Assembly (NCBI GenBank): GCA_036245805.1
Contig: BTRK01000006.1
Span: 25,886,365-25,950,364, forward strand
Reading direction: 5' to 3'
From: Pristionchus mayeri
Lineage: Eukaryota > Nematoda > Chromadorea > Rhabditida > Neodiplogasteridae
Length of the DNA: 64,000 nt
Shown here piece by piece: positions 23,185 to 36,400 of the stretch (the first letter of the stretch is position 1; every line of letters starts with the position of its first letter). The position numbers and the translations under genes are program-made. A model generated the notes under the pieces. That model worked only from the letters and a program-made list of their open reading frames with translations. It made no database searches and was not told where the DNA came from.

Positions 23185-23598
23185 CACGGTGAAACTTTAG
23201 TGACAGCCGGAAAATGCGCGGGAAAACCGGCTCGCAGAGTAACCGCGAATTTTAAAAGATGTACTCCCTATTTCGAATTCAGGGAAAATCAATTTTTGGA
23301 ATTTTGCCAAACGCCTTTGCTGGACTGTTAAAAAATGTAATTGTTACTTTAATAGTCCTGTATGCTAATTTTTAGCTAAGTGTACTACGTTAACGTATGC
23401 GTGGAGATAACGTTAACCGAAAAGGACGAACAAATATAATAGATAAATATGTAAATATGTAAAGCCGGCAAATTTGAGGGCCGTCCCATCACAAACTGAA
23501 GGCCATATGAACGGCCAGTTTGCGATCGGGAGAGGCAAGGCGAGAGCGACAAAGAAGAAGGGTACGCTGGACGATATGTATTAGGACGTTTCACCGTG
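23185..23598. mobile_element. Element with CACGGTGAAAC ends, copy 2, with empty TTAA site
   Basis: CACGGTGAAAC at left and GTTTCACCGTG at right; inverted paralogue of 12519-13145. TTAA at 23413-23416 is the pre-insertion state of the site filled at 12693. A TTAA-family fragment follows at about 23620-23668. Confidence 0.7.
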
Positions 23599-23671
23599 GA
23601 CTTGACGCGATGAGCGAGTAACGCGTACAACCTCGGGATCAGGATTTCGTCCTCGCCTGATAACTTGGTCT

Positions 23672-24211
23672 CTAGCTCCACGGAGAACAGAAATACCGAT
23701 GACGGGTATTAAAAAGTTTTCTATCTCCTGAGAACTAACACTAGATTTAAAGTTACCAGCTGAGTATGAAATCCTGATCTCAAGGTTGTATGTGCTGTAC
23801 GCGCGTCGCGTTCACGAGAGAGTATGCAAAAGTGAGCGAACGCTGGATCAGGCAACTTCAACCTGATCCATTCCAGCCATTCCCCTGGTGCTATTATTGT
23901 TTTTCGAATTTTTATATATTCCTTCGCAGCTTATTACGGCATCGTTTATCCGATGGAAAATTAATAATAAGGAGCAAATTTCGTCCTCTTCCGGGAACTT
24001 TAATATCCTATTACAATACTTGTTGTAATGTATTTACCTCTTCTTCTCAATTGCTTCTGTTGACCCTCCTCTAATATGCGAGCTATGGTTTCCGATGACT
24101 TCTCTCCCATAAAGGGTTCTATAATGATGGATAAATGAAAAATGAGGAAACATAACGGTAGATCAGTGATACAAACACTTCCTTGAAGATTGACCTGGCT
24201 GTCATTAACAT
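23672..24211 (-). CDS. Unrecognised 63-residue microprotein
   Basis: Three exons, 24211-24157, 24118-24038 and 23727-23672, join in phase (1, 1). The product starts MLMTARSIFKEVFVSLIY, continues with a charged helix (SSETIARILEEGQQKQLRRR) and ends ..CSPWS. Intron 1 is 38 bp. Intron 2 is 310 bp but would be about 54 bp without the TTAA element 23747-24003 that fills it, which supports both exons being real. The ATG lies 210 bp downstream of the naa-20 stop on the same strand, so an operon with naa-20 is possible. An AATAAA overlaps the start codon region and could end naa-20 transcripts. No family recognised. Confidence 0.45.
23747..24003 (+). mobile_element. TTAA-bounded element filling a small intron
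   Basis: TTAAAGTTACCAGCTGAGTA to TCCTCTTCCGGGAACTTTAA, somewhat decayed. It lies wholly inside intron 2 of the 63-residue gene, between a normal donor (gtaaatac) and acceptor (gttctcag). Confidence 0.85.
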
Positions 24212-24420
24212 TTTATTTTTCATTTCGAGCGAACTACATCATAACCTTATGAAAAAAGAGTACAGAACAAAGAAAATTCGACAGAAGAAAAATGAAAGAC
24301 AAACAAAACAATTATTATCTTAAAGACAATCAAATTCACGAAACTGAATTCAAATCGGATATCGAATAAATAAATATCATTGACAATCAGTACTAGATGT
24401 AAAGGAGTGCAAAACACATT

Positions 24421-27400
24421 TTAGAAGTCATCGCACTCAACTGGACGAGATAATGGAATTACGCTTTTCTTTTGGCCGTCCATTGACAGAGCCTTCCGCA
24501 TATCTGATAGAAAGACATTTTATATATTTAAAAACTGTCTCCTTAAAGTTACCAGACGAGGACGAAATCCTGATAACAATATTGTGCGCGTTTCCTAGTA
24601 CACGAATGCCACATCGCATGATTTTTACTGACGACAAGAAAAAAAGTGATTCCAGGAAAACGAAAATATCGTAATTTGCTCTGGACATTACTGTACAAAT
24701 TTTAAAAGTGCACATTTTACTACGGCACAGTCCCTGCGTTTTGTAAAAATTTAAAATAGGGCCTGAAATTACAGTAAGAACTAATAAATTTCCTTTGCAT
24801 TACGGTATCTTCGAGACAGCCGTTAAGAGACCATCCACGAGAGAACGTAACACCTGGGCAGGGGTCACGGTTGGTCAAAAAATGGATTTTCTCCATACTT
24901 TTTTCTTGAAGTAAGGGACCAAAGTTAGGAATGCAGGCACCATTGGCTAGGGTCTGGGATCGATTTCGAAATTGTTACAGTAACCCCTCATTTTTGGGGG
25001 TGAAAAAATTTGTTTCCGAAAAGTTTCGTTTTTATAGTTTTTCCGGTGTATTTTCTCACGTAGATAACGAATTTACATGTGAAAATGGTCAGAAATGAGA
25101 TAACAAAAAGTTAGAGTCAAAGATCGATTTTCGCGATCCAAAATCCCACATAAACGATCATACCTTTCTTTAAAAAAATACTACTTTGGGTGATTAGCAT
25201 TTTTTGAAAGTTCATCGTATAACACATCTATGCGAATTTTTACAGAATTTTAAAAATACCTATTCGTGCTCAAATTTCGGTCCGAACTTGAAACTATGGC
25301 TAAAATTCGTTAAAATATCTCGATATTTTCGAACGTAGATATTGTTTCCAGCCTCCAGTCAGCTTCAAATTTCAAATAGAAGTCGTTCTAGGTCATATAA
25401 ACATGTTTATATGCAAAAATTGTCAAAATTGGAAAATTTTAAAATTTCGATTTTTTCGCTCAAAATGGTCGAAAAATCGAAATTTCAAAATTTCTCCATT
25501 TTGGCTATTTTTGCATATGAACATGTTTATATGATCTAGAAAGACTTCTATTTGAAATTTGAAGGTGACTGGAGGCTGGAAACAATATATACGTTCGAAA
25601 ATATCAAGACATTTTAACGAATTTTAGCCAAAGTGTCAAATTCGGACCGAAATTTGAGCACGAATAGGTATTTTTTAAAATTCTGTAAAAATTATCATAG
25701 GTGTATTATATGATGAACTTTCGAAAAATGCTAATCACCCAAAGTATTATTTTTTTAAAGAAAGTTATGACCGTTGGTACACTTCAAGAGGAGGAGCACG
25801 GACGGATTCCCATCGTCTCGAGTGATCTACCGTCAAGAAAGCCTCGCTCAAGTCTGCGTTGTGAGTTCCTAACCGGCGCAAGTCAGGTGTTCGGCGGCAG
25901 GATGATCTACTTCGATGCTCAACGGAGATCCGTCACGATCGTCCCTACAGTTGACCAGAGAAGCCAAAGAAGATCCCATCCATTGACCTAACGACGCTCT
26001 GATACCGAAGATCCCAATTCCATCCACACCGAAGTCACCCTCCTGCAGGACCATTGTGCCTGACGTCAGGATAAATATGAAATATGAAATATGACCGTTT
26101 ATGTGGGATTTTGGATCGCGAAAATCGAGTTTTTGGCTCTAACGTTTTTGTATCTCATTTATGACTATTTTCACATGGAAATTCGTTATCTACGTGAGAA
26201 AACACACCGGAAAAACTATTAAAACGTAACTTTTCGGAAACAAATTTTTTCACCCCCAAAAATGAGGGGTTACTGTAACAATTTCGAAATCGATCCCAGA
26301 CCTTAGCCAATGGTGCCTGCGTTCTTAACTTTGGTCCCTTACTTCAGGAAAAAAGTATGGAGGAAATCCATTTTTTGACCAACCGTGACCCTTTTCCGTT
26401 TTCTGGTGGACGGTCTCTTAAGCGAGCCGGGATTTTCGTGGCTATCTCAGACACCAATTATCCATGGACGATCAACGATCAGACGCTTCAAAGAACGCTT
26501 CATCAACGCCGAATACTCCCATAAAAGGCGTATCGACTGCGGAGTCGATAGGATCTCAAGAGAAAAAGGAGTGGGAGGTTACCCCCCTTTCACCTTTGAG
26601 TTCCATGGCAAGTAGACACCGTAAGACCATGAATTCACCGGCAAGCGAGAGCTATGAGACCGAGTATAAACCGGCTGGTAGAATCCGTGAGTCCGAGAAA
26701 TTAAGAAAGACTCCGCATAGATACCATAATGAAGTGTTCATGGCTGAAGATCCTACCAACGCCGTAGCAAATGTCACGGCCGCTGCACCAGCCGCACCAG
26801 CAACACTGGTAGAAGTACTGTACCAAGGGAGACCCCCTGGTGCGTACCTACCTGGTAGCGACTGGCGCATCTGGTCTAAGCGTCTCGAAAATTTCATGAC
26901 AATGAGAAAAATTGCCCCAGAAGCCAAAAATATGTGTTTCTGGAGGAGATAGGTTATCTGAATTATGCTCTGCTAGAAGGACTCCTTCCTGAAAAAGAAT
27001 TTGAAGAGTACACGTATGATGAGTTGAAAAACGCAATGGCAGCCAGATTCCAGCCTAAAGTGCTGGCCCTGTCTGAAAGATTCCGTTTGACTCAACTTAC
27101 GCAGAAAAGTTCGCAAAAGTTGGAAGAGTTCTTCTCAGAGATACAGAGCGCGGCTAAATCCTGTCAGTTTGAAAAGATAAAGAGTCCAAATGATGCAAGG
27201 GATGCATTCATGTCCCTCGCATTAATTTCGGGAATTAAGTCTGACGAAATTAGAAAGAAACTGCACATCAGAACAAGCCGTATAACGGTAAGTCTAAGTG
27301 CTACCACAAAGGACATAAGGACACTCGAAGCTATAAGAGCACAAAAAATCAGTTCTCGAGAAACACTAATAACCCTAACCGAGGACGATGCTGTACCTGC

Positions 27401-30400
27401 TGCCACAAGCCGGGTCACACCGTCGAGATATGCTGGAAGAAGGATAAGAAGAAAAGAGCACACGGTGTATATCAGTGCGTTCGCCTAAGAATCGCAGATT
27501 TTGATCTAAAAAAGAGACAGGCAAAAATCGTGTTTGTGATTTTCACAGAATCTGATAGCCCTTGAATCCTTCTATCGATTTATGTGTTTGAGTTGACTTT
27601 AAAAAATTAATTACCTTAATTAATGAATTTACTAAGTTAGGCCATTTCAAATATTTGCGAGTGTATCTTACTGGAATCGAACTCAAATTTGCTCAAAACT
27701 TGGTTTTAGACTAATGTTGACATGCTGAATCGATCTATTTCAATAGTTTATGCAAATTCACAAGTTTATATTTTTCATGAAAATTCGAGAAATTATTTCT
27801 CGAATACAAAAAAAGCCCCTCTCCAATTTTTGGATATGTTGTTGACCTTGATGAATACTACCTGACAAAGAATTTTCGATTTTTTCCTAGGGGACCTTCG
27901 TAGTTTAACGCCTTAGGCCGAGCGGTCAGAAATTCAATTAGAAATGAAAATTTTTCTAAGAGTTTGATAAGTTTCATATCGAATATAATTATCTAATTTA
28001 ATTTCTCACCGCTCTAGCAAGGGGAATGGGTCGGAATGAGAGGTTTACCTCTGAATGAAGATCTTAGTTTTTAAGGTTTTAAACTATGAAGGTCCCCTAG
28101 AAATAAATCGACATTTTTTTGTAAGGTAGTATTCATCAAGGACAACAACATATCCAAAAATTGGAGAGGGGTATTTTTAGTATTCGAGAAATAATTTTTC
28201 GAAATTTCATGAAAAATTTAAACTTGTGAATTTGAATAAACTATTGGCACTGATCGATTCAGCATGTCAACATTAGTCTAAAAATAAGTTTTGAGCTAAT
28301 TCGAGTTTGATTCCAGTAAGCTACACTCGCAAATATTTGAAATGTCCTAACTTAGTAAAATCATTAATTAAGGTAATTAATTTTTTCAAGTAAATTCGAA
28401 CACATAAATCGATAGAGGGATTCAAGGGCTATCAGATTCTGTGAAAATCACAAACACGATTTTTGCCTGTTCACTCTTGGATGCGATTCTTAGGCGAACG
28501 CACTGATATTCTGACCCTGACTTGAGTTTCGATAAAGATCTGGTACAGTATGTGCAGCCCGCAGTGAACAATGTAAAAGGATGTGAGTATCCTAAATGCA
28601 TGATACAGACAGAAGTATTGGGAAATACATTGAAGTTTTAATTAGACACTGGATCAAGCATGACTATCATTGGTTCACAAGTATGGGAAGCATTGGGCAA
28701 ACCAGCCTTAGTAGCATCGAGTCAGTCCGCACGAGCATACTCAGGAACACCTCTTCTGTTCATGGGAACGTTGAGCGCATTGGTAAAATGGAATAACCTG
28801 AATGCTCCATTAGACATACATGTTCTGGATCGTCCGGCGACCGCACAATGGGGTCGAGACGCAATTACAAGGTTCAGCATGAATCTAGGTCCTGTCTACG
28901 ATCAGGGAATCCACCAGATCAATAATAATAAAGTAGATCTAGCTAGCAAGGTGAAAAAGATTCTAGAAGATAACGCAGAGGTTTTTGGAAAAAGAACTGG
29001 GAAAGTGCACTGTAGCGAAAGCTACTCTCAAGTTAAAAAATCCTAAGACAAAAATCCTCAGCCGAAATTCTTCAGAGCTCGACCTGTACCATTTGCAGTC
29101 AAGCGTAAAGTAGATGAGACCTTAGATAATATGGTCGCACAATGTAGTATTAAACCAATCGACCACGCCGAATGGGCTACTCCCTTAGTAGTAGTACCGA
29201 AAACAGGCGGAAAAGTAAGGTTATGTGGAGATTTCAAGGTAACAGTTAACCCAGTACTGGATATAAATCAATCATCTAAGAAATATCTGGTACTAAACAC
29301 ACAGAAAGGCCTATTTCAATACCAGAGACTCCCGTTTGGAGTAGCATCAGCACCAGCGATCTTCCAGAAGATGGAACAGACACTGGTTGGAATTCCTGGT
29401 GTGCTAGCGTATCTAGACGATATCACCATAACAGCACCCAATGACGAGGAACACTTAGAAAGGCTGAACCAAGTACTCACTAGAATGCGAAACGTAGGTT
29501 TCCGTCTCAGTAGAGAAAAGTGTGCATTCCTTGTGGAAAGAATGGAATTCCTATGGCATATAGTGGATAAAGAAGGCATTAGACCATCACCAGAAAAGGT
29601 TAAATCAATGTTGGAAATGCCAGAACCACGAAATATTAAGCAGATGGAATCCTTCTTAGGAATGATCAATTACTACGGTATATTCATAAAGGATTTATCC
29701 ACCCTAGCCGCCCCACTTAATGCGCTCCGTAAAAAGGACGCAGAATTCATCTGGGAAAATGAGCAGCGTAAAGCATTCGAGAAAATAAAAAGTCGACTCT
29801 CAGAAACAGATGTCCTAGCTCATTATGATCCGGACACTCCAGTAGTATTAGCCACAGATGCATCGGATTACGGTATTGGAGCAGTGATCTATCATAAGTA
29901 CCCAGATGGAAACGAAGTGATAGCCTATGCATCACGATCTCTCACCAAACGCGAAAAGAATTACGCACAAATAGAAAAAGAAGCGCTTGGAATTATCTAT
30001 GGCGTAGAAAAATTCGCACAATTTCTGTATGGCAGAAAATTCACCCTGCTTACTGATCATCAACCTTTGGTGAGAATTTATGGTCCTAAGCACGTGTTAC
30101 CGGTGATAGCAGCAAAAAGACTGCACCGATGGGCTCTAAAGCTAATGATGCACTCGTTCGAGATTGAGTACCGTAATACAGAGGAGTTCGGGAATGCCGA
30201 CGGGTTATCCCGACTACCTCAAGAACATGAGCTACCATCTGTCCAAAGTGTAAAAGAAGATGATGAGGTCACTCAATGGGATAAACAAACCCTGCGGTGC
30301 CTCCCAATTTCTGCAATAAGCTTAGTAGAAGAAACTCAGAAAGATTCGATTCTCATGGAAGTAAAAAAGAAAATGAGATCGGGTTTTAGACCGAAAGAAA

Positions 30401-33400
30401 GGGAAGCAAGAAAGGGAACCCCCCCCCCCCCCCCACACTCGTTCGAGTGATGTCAAATCAAGAAGTGATTCCCGCGGGCATACCTGGACACCCTCATCGG
30501 TGATTCTGCCGTGGATGCACCGTTAATCGAGGACGCCTCCCTCCGCCAAATGGTGCGCAGCAGATTGGAGCTCAGGTACCACCCTCCACTCCCAGTACGG
30601 TAGTAGAGTAGTGATGGTCTCCCCAAGTATGGTGAAAGAAGACCCTCTACTCCAGGCGGCGAGAATCCCGGGGAGCGAACACCTGCCCTTGCTCCCTGCC
30701 ATCCATCAACTGTTACTGGGTGTAACCCAAGGACAACAGATGTTGCTGACGGCCATTAACCAGGTACGTATTTTTGGGTTTATTTTTAAATGATAAAATA
30801 AGCTTATAGCTACGGTCAGCAGAGTGCGGTCATTTCAGATTTCAAGGGTACAGTATTCAAATATCTCGACACATGCACACAACGCAAGCCCTCATTTAGG
30901 GACGGCAACGGGAATTTTTGAGTACGGAATATTGGTTGCCTACCTCCGAAGCTTTTGCTTTCAAACTACCGTACTTTTCAAGCCAAATTCTTTCAATATT
31001 TTAAAACATTTTAAAAAAATATTTAATGTGATATTTGAAGTATTTTATTGATTGGAATGAATATGAACACATATTGAAAGAACATCAAGCATGGCAAAAA
31101 GAGAAATATTGCAGAACTGGAGAAGCATGACGTGATCGAAAATATACGTGTTTTCAAAATTAAGTGTTGAAGCTTCATTTCCTCAGTTTAAGCAGATTAT
31201 CAAACGCAAAAAATTGTTTTCACAATAAAAATAAATATAAATATAAGATATTAGAGAATGAGGCCGTCAAAGTTGAGCATTTTACCGTTGTAAATTTGGT
31301 TTTTTAATTATATCTCGTAAAGGGCGAACTGTTCATGCGATCTTTTATAGTATGTTGTTTACAATGAGTAAATCGATTTTTATGAGAAAAACAAAGCGTG
31401 AACAGTTCGCCCATTTATAGATATTGATTTAAAACTGATTATTGAGGATTTGTCTCGGCGAACTACCGTAGTTTGAGCAGGAGCAGTAATTGATTTCGTC
31501 TTCTTGGGTCAATTAAAGTTAGTATTCTTCTTCGATTACGTCATTCAGATTTTTCAGAGTGCGCTATATATAGAATAATTAAATACGAGATCGTTTCGAA
31601 GTTAGTCATGTAACTACAAGTCTTTCAGTTTGCGATAGGTAGGAGTAAAGGAGTGACTTGAGATGCGCTCCACTTAGACTGAAAGCATCGGCATTTCGAC
31701 TTATGTTTATTATTGTTTTTCTCTTGATTTGATAATTATTTTTTTAAACTAAAGTGAAAAGTCGAAATGGGGTAGGCATAGTTTTCAATTGCATACCAAT
31801 TTGTGAATTGTTTTGCTCGTTCGTTAACACCGTTGCCGTCCCTACCCTCATTTTGCGACTGCGAACTTTTGAAATGTTTTTCATTTTTTTCAACACTTTG
31901 TTTTTAAGAAAGATTATTTTTTTAATAGCCGAATGAATTCTCCCTGTGCCAATTATCTTTCCACATCATTTTGACCACTTTGAGGACCGCAAATTGCGTT
32001 TCATAGCCAATTTAGAAAGGTATGTTTCAGTTCGAAAAATTTCGACCGATAATTAATTTGCTCCCTCTGTCGGACCCTATATTTCGTTACACGTACAATT
32101 TATGGACTCTAGAGAACACGTTACGGCCAAGCGCGTTAATCTGGCAGAGGGAGCATTGAAGTTATGTCGAGTTTTAGCCTGAAAACCGCGATTTTTGAGT
32201 TTTTAATTTTTCTCGATCGATATTTCCTTTCCGCCAATTGCCAGATGTTATATTCGTTCGTGACTCCATTCTAAGGACACTAAAGGACATAATCGCGCCT
32301 TTCCCATCCATCTGTTACTTGGCGGAACGGCGTTGCATATATCGGAAAGCAACCTGCGACCCTCCTGTTCCCTAATCTTCATTAAATATGAATGATAAAT
32401 AGGGTTTTCTTGATGGAATTGATTCCGGAATTCCATTCGTTATTGGAATTCCAATAAGAGTCGATTTTTCGTCCCGATCATTTTGATCAAAGATAGGTCT
32501 GAACAAAAATCACTCTTTTCGATTGTTGTTAATGGAATTCCATATAGCTATTGGAATTCCAATTGCAATTCCATCAAGGGAACCCTAATGATAAACTATT
32601 TCCTCAGTCTCTATTTCCCAGAATGACGCTTGTTAGATCAATTCGAAAACATAGTTTTACATTAAAAAAATAAAGAAAAAATAATTAATAAAAATATTGA
32701 GAAAAAAGTCAGTTGCAAATTCAGGCAAGGCCCGATTCGGAGGGGTACGGTATATTAGCCGTGATTTTACAAACTCGCCTAATTAAACACGGCCCTCCGC
32801 TCCCCCGCTTTAGAAACGCCCATGAATGGGCGGGGCGTCATGAATGGTTTTTCGCTAAGGGACCACATTTGAATATTACTTTCCGCGGTAGGCGTGCGGT
32901 TGAGCGGCTCTGATTGGTCAGAATTTAGACTCCGCCCAGGAAACCGCGCGCCCAGCGTGCAGGTGCGCGGTTTTCATATTAGCCCTACACTGCACAAAGT
33001 CAAGCGAAAAAATCCAATAGCCTGAATCGTCGTGTTAAATTATTTAGCAAAATTTGAAAATTTTTCTTATTGAATTCGTGTCGACAGCTATGTCATTAGA
33101 TTGTAAGCGCATTTTAATTTAGAAACATTTTGAAGGAACCCGCCTGTGGTCCCTACTTATAGCGTGCCGTTTGTGCGAAAGGCCAGAAAATGTAAAAATA
33201 TTTTAAAATATTGATTCCAGGGCGGTGTGAAAAACGGTGAACATTTCTTGGCGGGAACAAGGGATTCGGGGATTCGGTCGCTTATGAGTCTTACTGCGAA
33301 TATCCTTACTGATAAGGTTGACTTTTACACAATTCGCTACTGTGTTTCCTTCTGTTTGTAACTGTCGTGTAGTAGTACTCAGTACACTTTTTTTATCACA

Positions 33401-36400
33401 TAGGTAATTTTTCAGATCTATTTTGTATAGATTATTCTTCATACTTTTAGAATAATTGTGAAATGAAGCCAGGATATTGGAGATTGTAAAAGAACATAAT
33501 ACGGATCTTCTTTAAGAATGCAGGAAAATAAGCTACTGATGAAATTTGGTTTATTGATGCTATTGGGGGTCCGAATAAGTCCTATCCAGTTGATTTGGTA
33601 AAATTTCTTCATTATCGATTTTTTTAAAATCTACCCGCTTGAAGTACTGTAACTCGGTCAATTTTGATCGTTCAGGAAAATTTTTTCGCATTTTGCTCGT
33701 CTCGACGAGTTCTACAAAAAGCTCTTCACTGTTCCTTTCCAAAAACGTCAGCACCGGGGGTCTTTTTCCATTAAAACCGAATTTTCGATTGTTAATATCG
33801 ATTTTTGACATCAGCCATACGAAATGTTCCTCGATTTTATTTCTCCGATGCATTCTACGGACAAAATTAGGAAGGGTTTATGTTGACCACGTTTATATTT
33901 CGTTCCCCGGGATATCGATTTACTAAATATGGTCCGGGACTACGGAACCTACTTAGTAAATCGATATCCCAGGGAAGGAAATACGGAAAGTGAAATAAAA
34001 ACGAGGAACATTTCAAATGGCTGACGGAAAAATCGATATTTCCGATCGAAAATTCGGTTTTTGGGGAAAAAAGACCCCGTTTTTTCCGGTATGAGGTACT
34101 GAAGAACTATTTGTATAACACGTAGAGACGAGCAAAATGCGAACAAAAAGTTTGCTGTACGATCAAAATTGACCGAGTTACAGTACTTCAAGCGGCTTGA
34201 TAAAAAAAATCGAAAATGAACAAATTTGACCAAACCAACTGGATAGGACTTATTCGGACCCTCAATAGTATCAATAAACCAAGTTAAGTTTCATCAAAAA
34301 TCCGTGACTATGACTTTTTTTCTGGTGGTACACGTTCCTGTATTCTTACAGAAGAGCCATGATAACAGGCTAAATTATAAAAAAATCACCTTTGCCTTAT
34401 AGAACATGACCATTGAAGGTGGCGTCACGAGTACGTCATAATTTTTATAATATTTATGAGTGTGATCGAGAGGGAGCATAATAATTGCTCTGGGCATGTT
34501 CTTATACATTTACCTTTTCTACTGACAATGGAATTACGCCGGGTGAAAATGAGATTGAAATATTTGCTATATACTATGTTAAAGAACATCAAAAGTTGTC
34601 ACCGATTCAGCTTTTGCAATTCTGCTACAGCGCTATGTGATAGCCAGGAGGGGCAGCTGAATATTTCTGGGGGTCCGGCACCTGGGCATAGCGAATGAGT
34701 AGTGTACAACTCTCTCCCTCCGGTCCTCGCAATCCACAGGGACGTATAGGGAGGCATGGTCAAAAATCGATTGGTAGGTCAATGGTAGGTCAAGACTAGG
34801 TACCGCACCCAATCGATAATACAGTACCCCCAGATACCGTATACCACTACCGTAACCCTCGCAAACTAACTTTGTTTTTAAAAAGTCCTGGTACCGTGCC
34901 CGATCGATTATACAGTACCCAAGTAACTACCTTGGATCAAACATTTTTCTAAAAATCCAAAACAGAGCATAACGATATTTTAATGTATACTATCATATAA
35001 CTCATTACTGTATAATATGTTTACAAATTGTGAATTACAATCGATTTAGGATTTTTAGAAAAATGTTTGACCCAAGGAACCGGGTTACGGTAGTTACTTG
35101 GGTACTGGGTAATCGATTGGGCACGGCACCAGGACTTTTTAAAAATAAAGTTTGCGATGATCGGGTTACGGTAGTGGTATACGGTATCTGGGGGTACTGT
35201 ACTATCGATTGGGTGCGGTACCTAGCCTTGACCTACCACTGACCTGCCAATCGATTTATGACCCTCCTATACGTCCCTGTGGATTGCGCCCCTCTAAAAT
35301 GGGGCGCAATCCACACCCATGGGTAGGGGTCATGGGGGTCGCCGCCGGCGTGTGCAACTATGCCTATTACACAAATTTAAGCCAGAAAAAACATTACAAA
35401 AAATTGCGCGGATGGGGACCAACGTCCAAAAGTGGAGCTTGCAGGCTTACCACTCTACCAGCAGAGTAAGCAAGAGCTCAGCGAGACAGTCTTACTCATC
35501 TACTCATTCGCTATCACTACTCATGCGCCGGTGCCATACCCCCCAGAAATCTTCAGTGGTCCCTCCTGGCCACCACAGGTCGCTGTAGCAGGATTTAAAT
35601 AGCTGAATCGGGACAACTTTTGATGCTCTTTAACATGGTATACAGGACATACCTCAATCTTATGTTCACCCGTGCCATTCCCTTGTGAGGATAATATCAT
35701 GATATATAAATTAGATTTCTTAATAATGCGCACATATTTCTTCGATTTTTTTCAAAATTGCAAAACCATGACCAGAATTTTGAATTTTCCAAACCTACCC
35801 TTTCGAACACTGTCCGTGAGCTGTTGTTTCCACACTAATGTGCACATGAATTTCTGATCTTAAAAACTTCGGGAATGAAATCTTCTGAGTAATTAAGAGC
35901 GTGTCATTATGACCAGAGAAGGGCATTATATTAAAATTTAACCGTTCCGTTAAACCGATAAATTATTAAACGGATTCACCCGTAAATTTGCCTTTTTTAC
36001 CAAGTAGCTCTGGACTAGAATATGGTCATATACAAGGAGTGGTATCTGGCGTCTCATAATTTTACGGTGTTCAGTTACCAATCCATTGTGAGTGATTACC
36101 ATTCAATTTTCAAGTTCTAGTGATTTGTGGAAATATTTGGCCATGAAAATTAATTTTCCACAGTGCGACATTCGTTTCCAATCTTTTATGAGAGACTATC
36201 TGAGTGAATGAAAATATGCTTGGCACTAGCGAAAAATCGAATTTCTTCAAAATTGGTATACATGTAGTACTCAGTGAGTATAGCTCAGATGTGGCTTATT
36301 TAGTGTTCTAAATCGCGCTTAGAGAAATGATGGGCACTTTAGTCCGAAAACGTCAAATTTCGACATTCTCCATTTCGCTTTCGCTCAGAACGAGTTATAT

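Noticed and set aside
25701..25991. 96-codon frame
   Set aside because: Crosses the junction between a foldback arm and an inserted segment.
26040..26464. 5' LTR of the gypsy element
   Set aside because: The sequence is the right arm of a foldback; no matching copy was found downstream.
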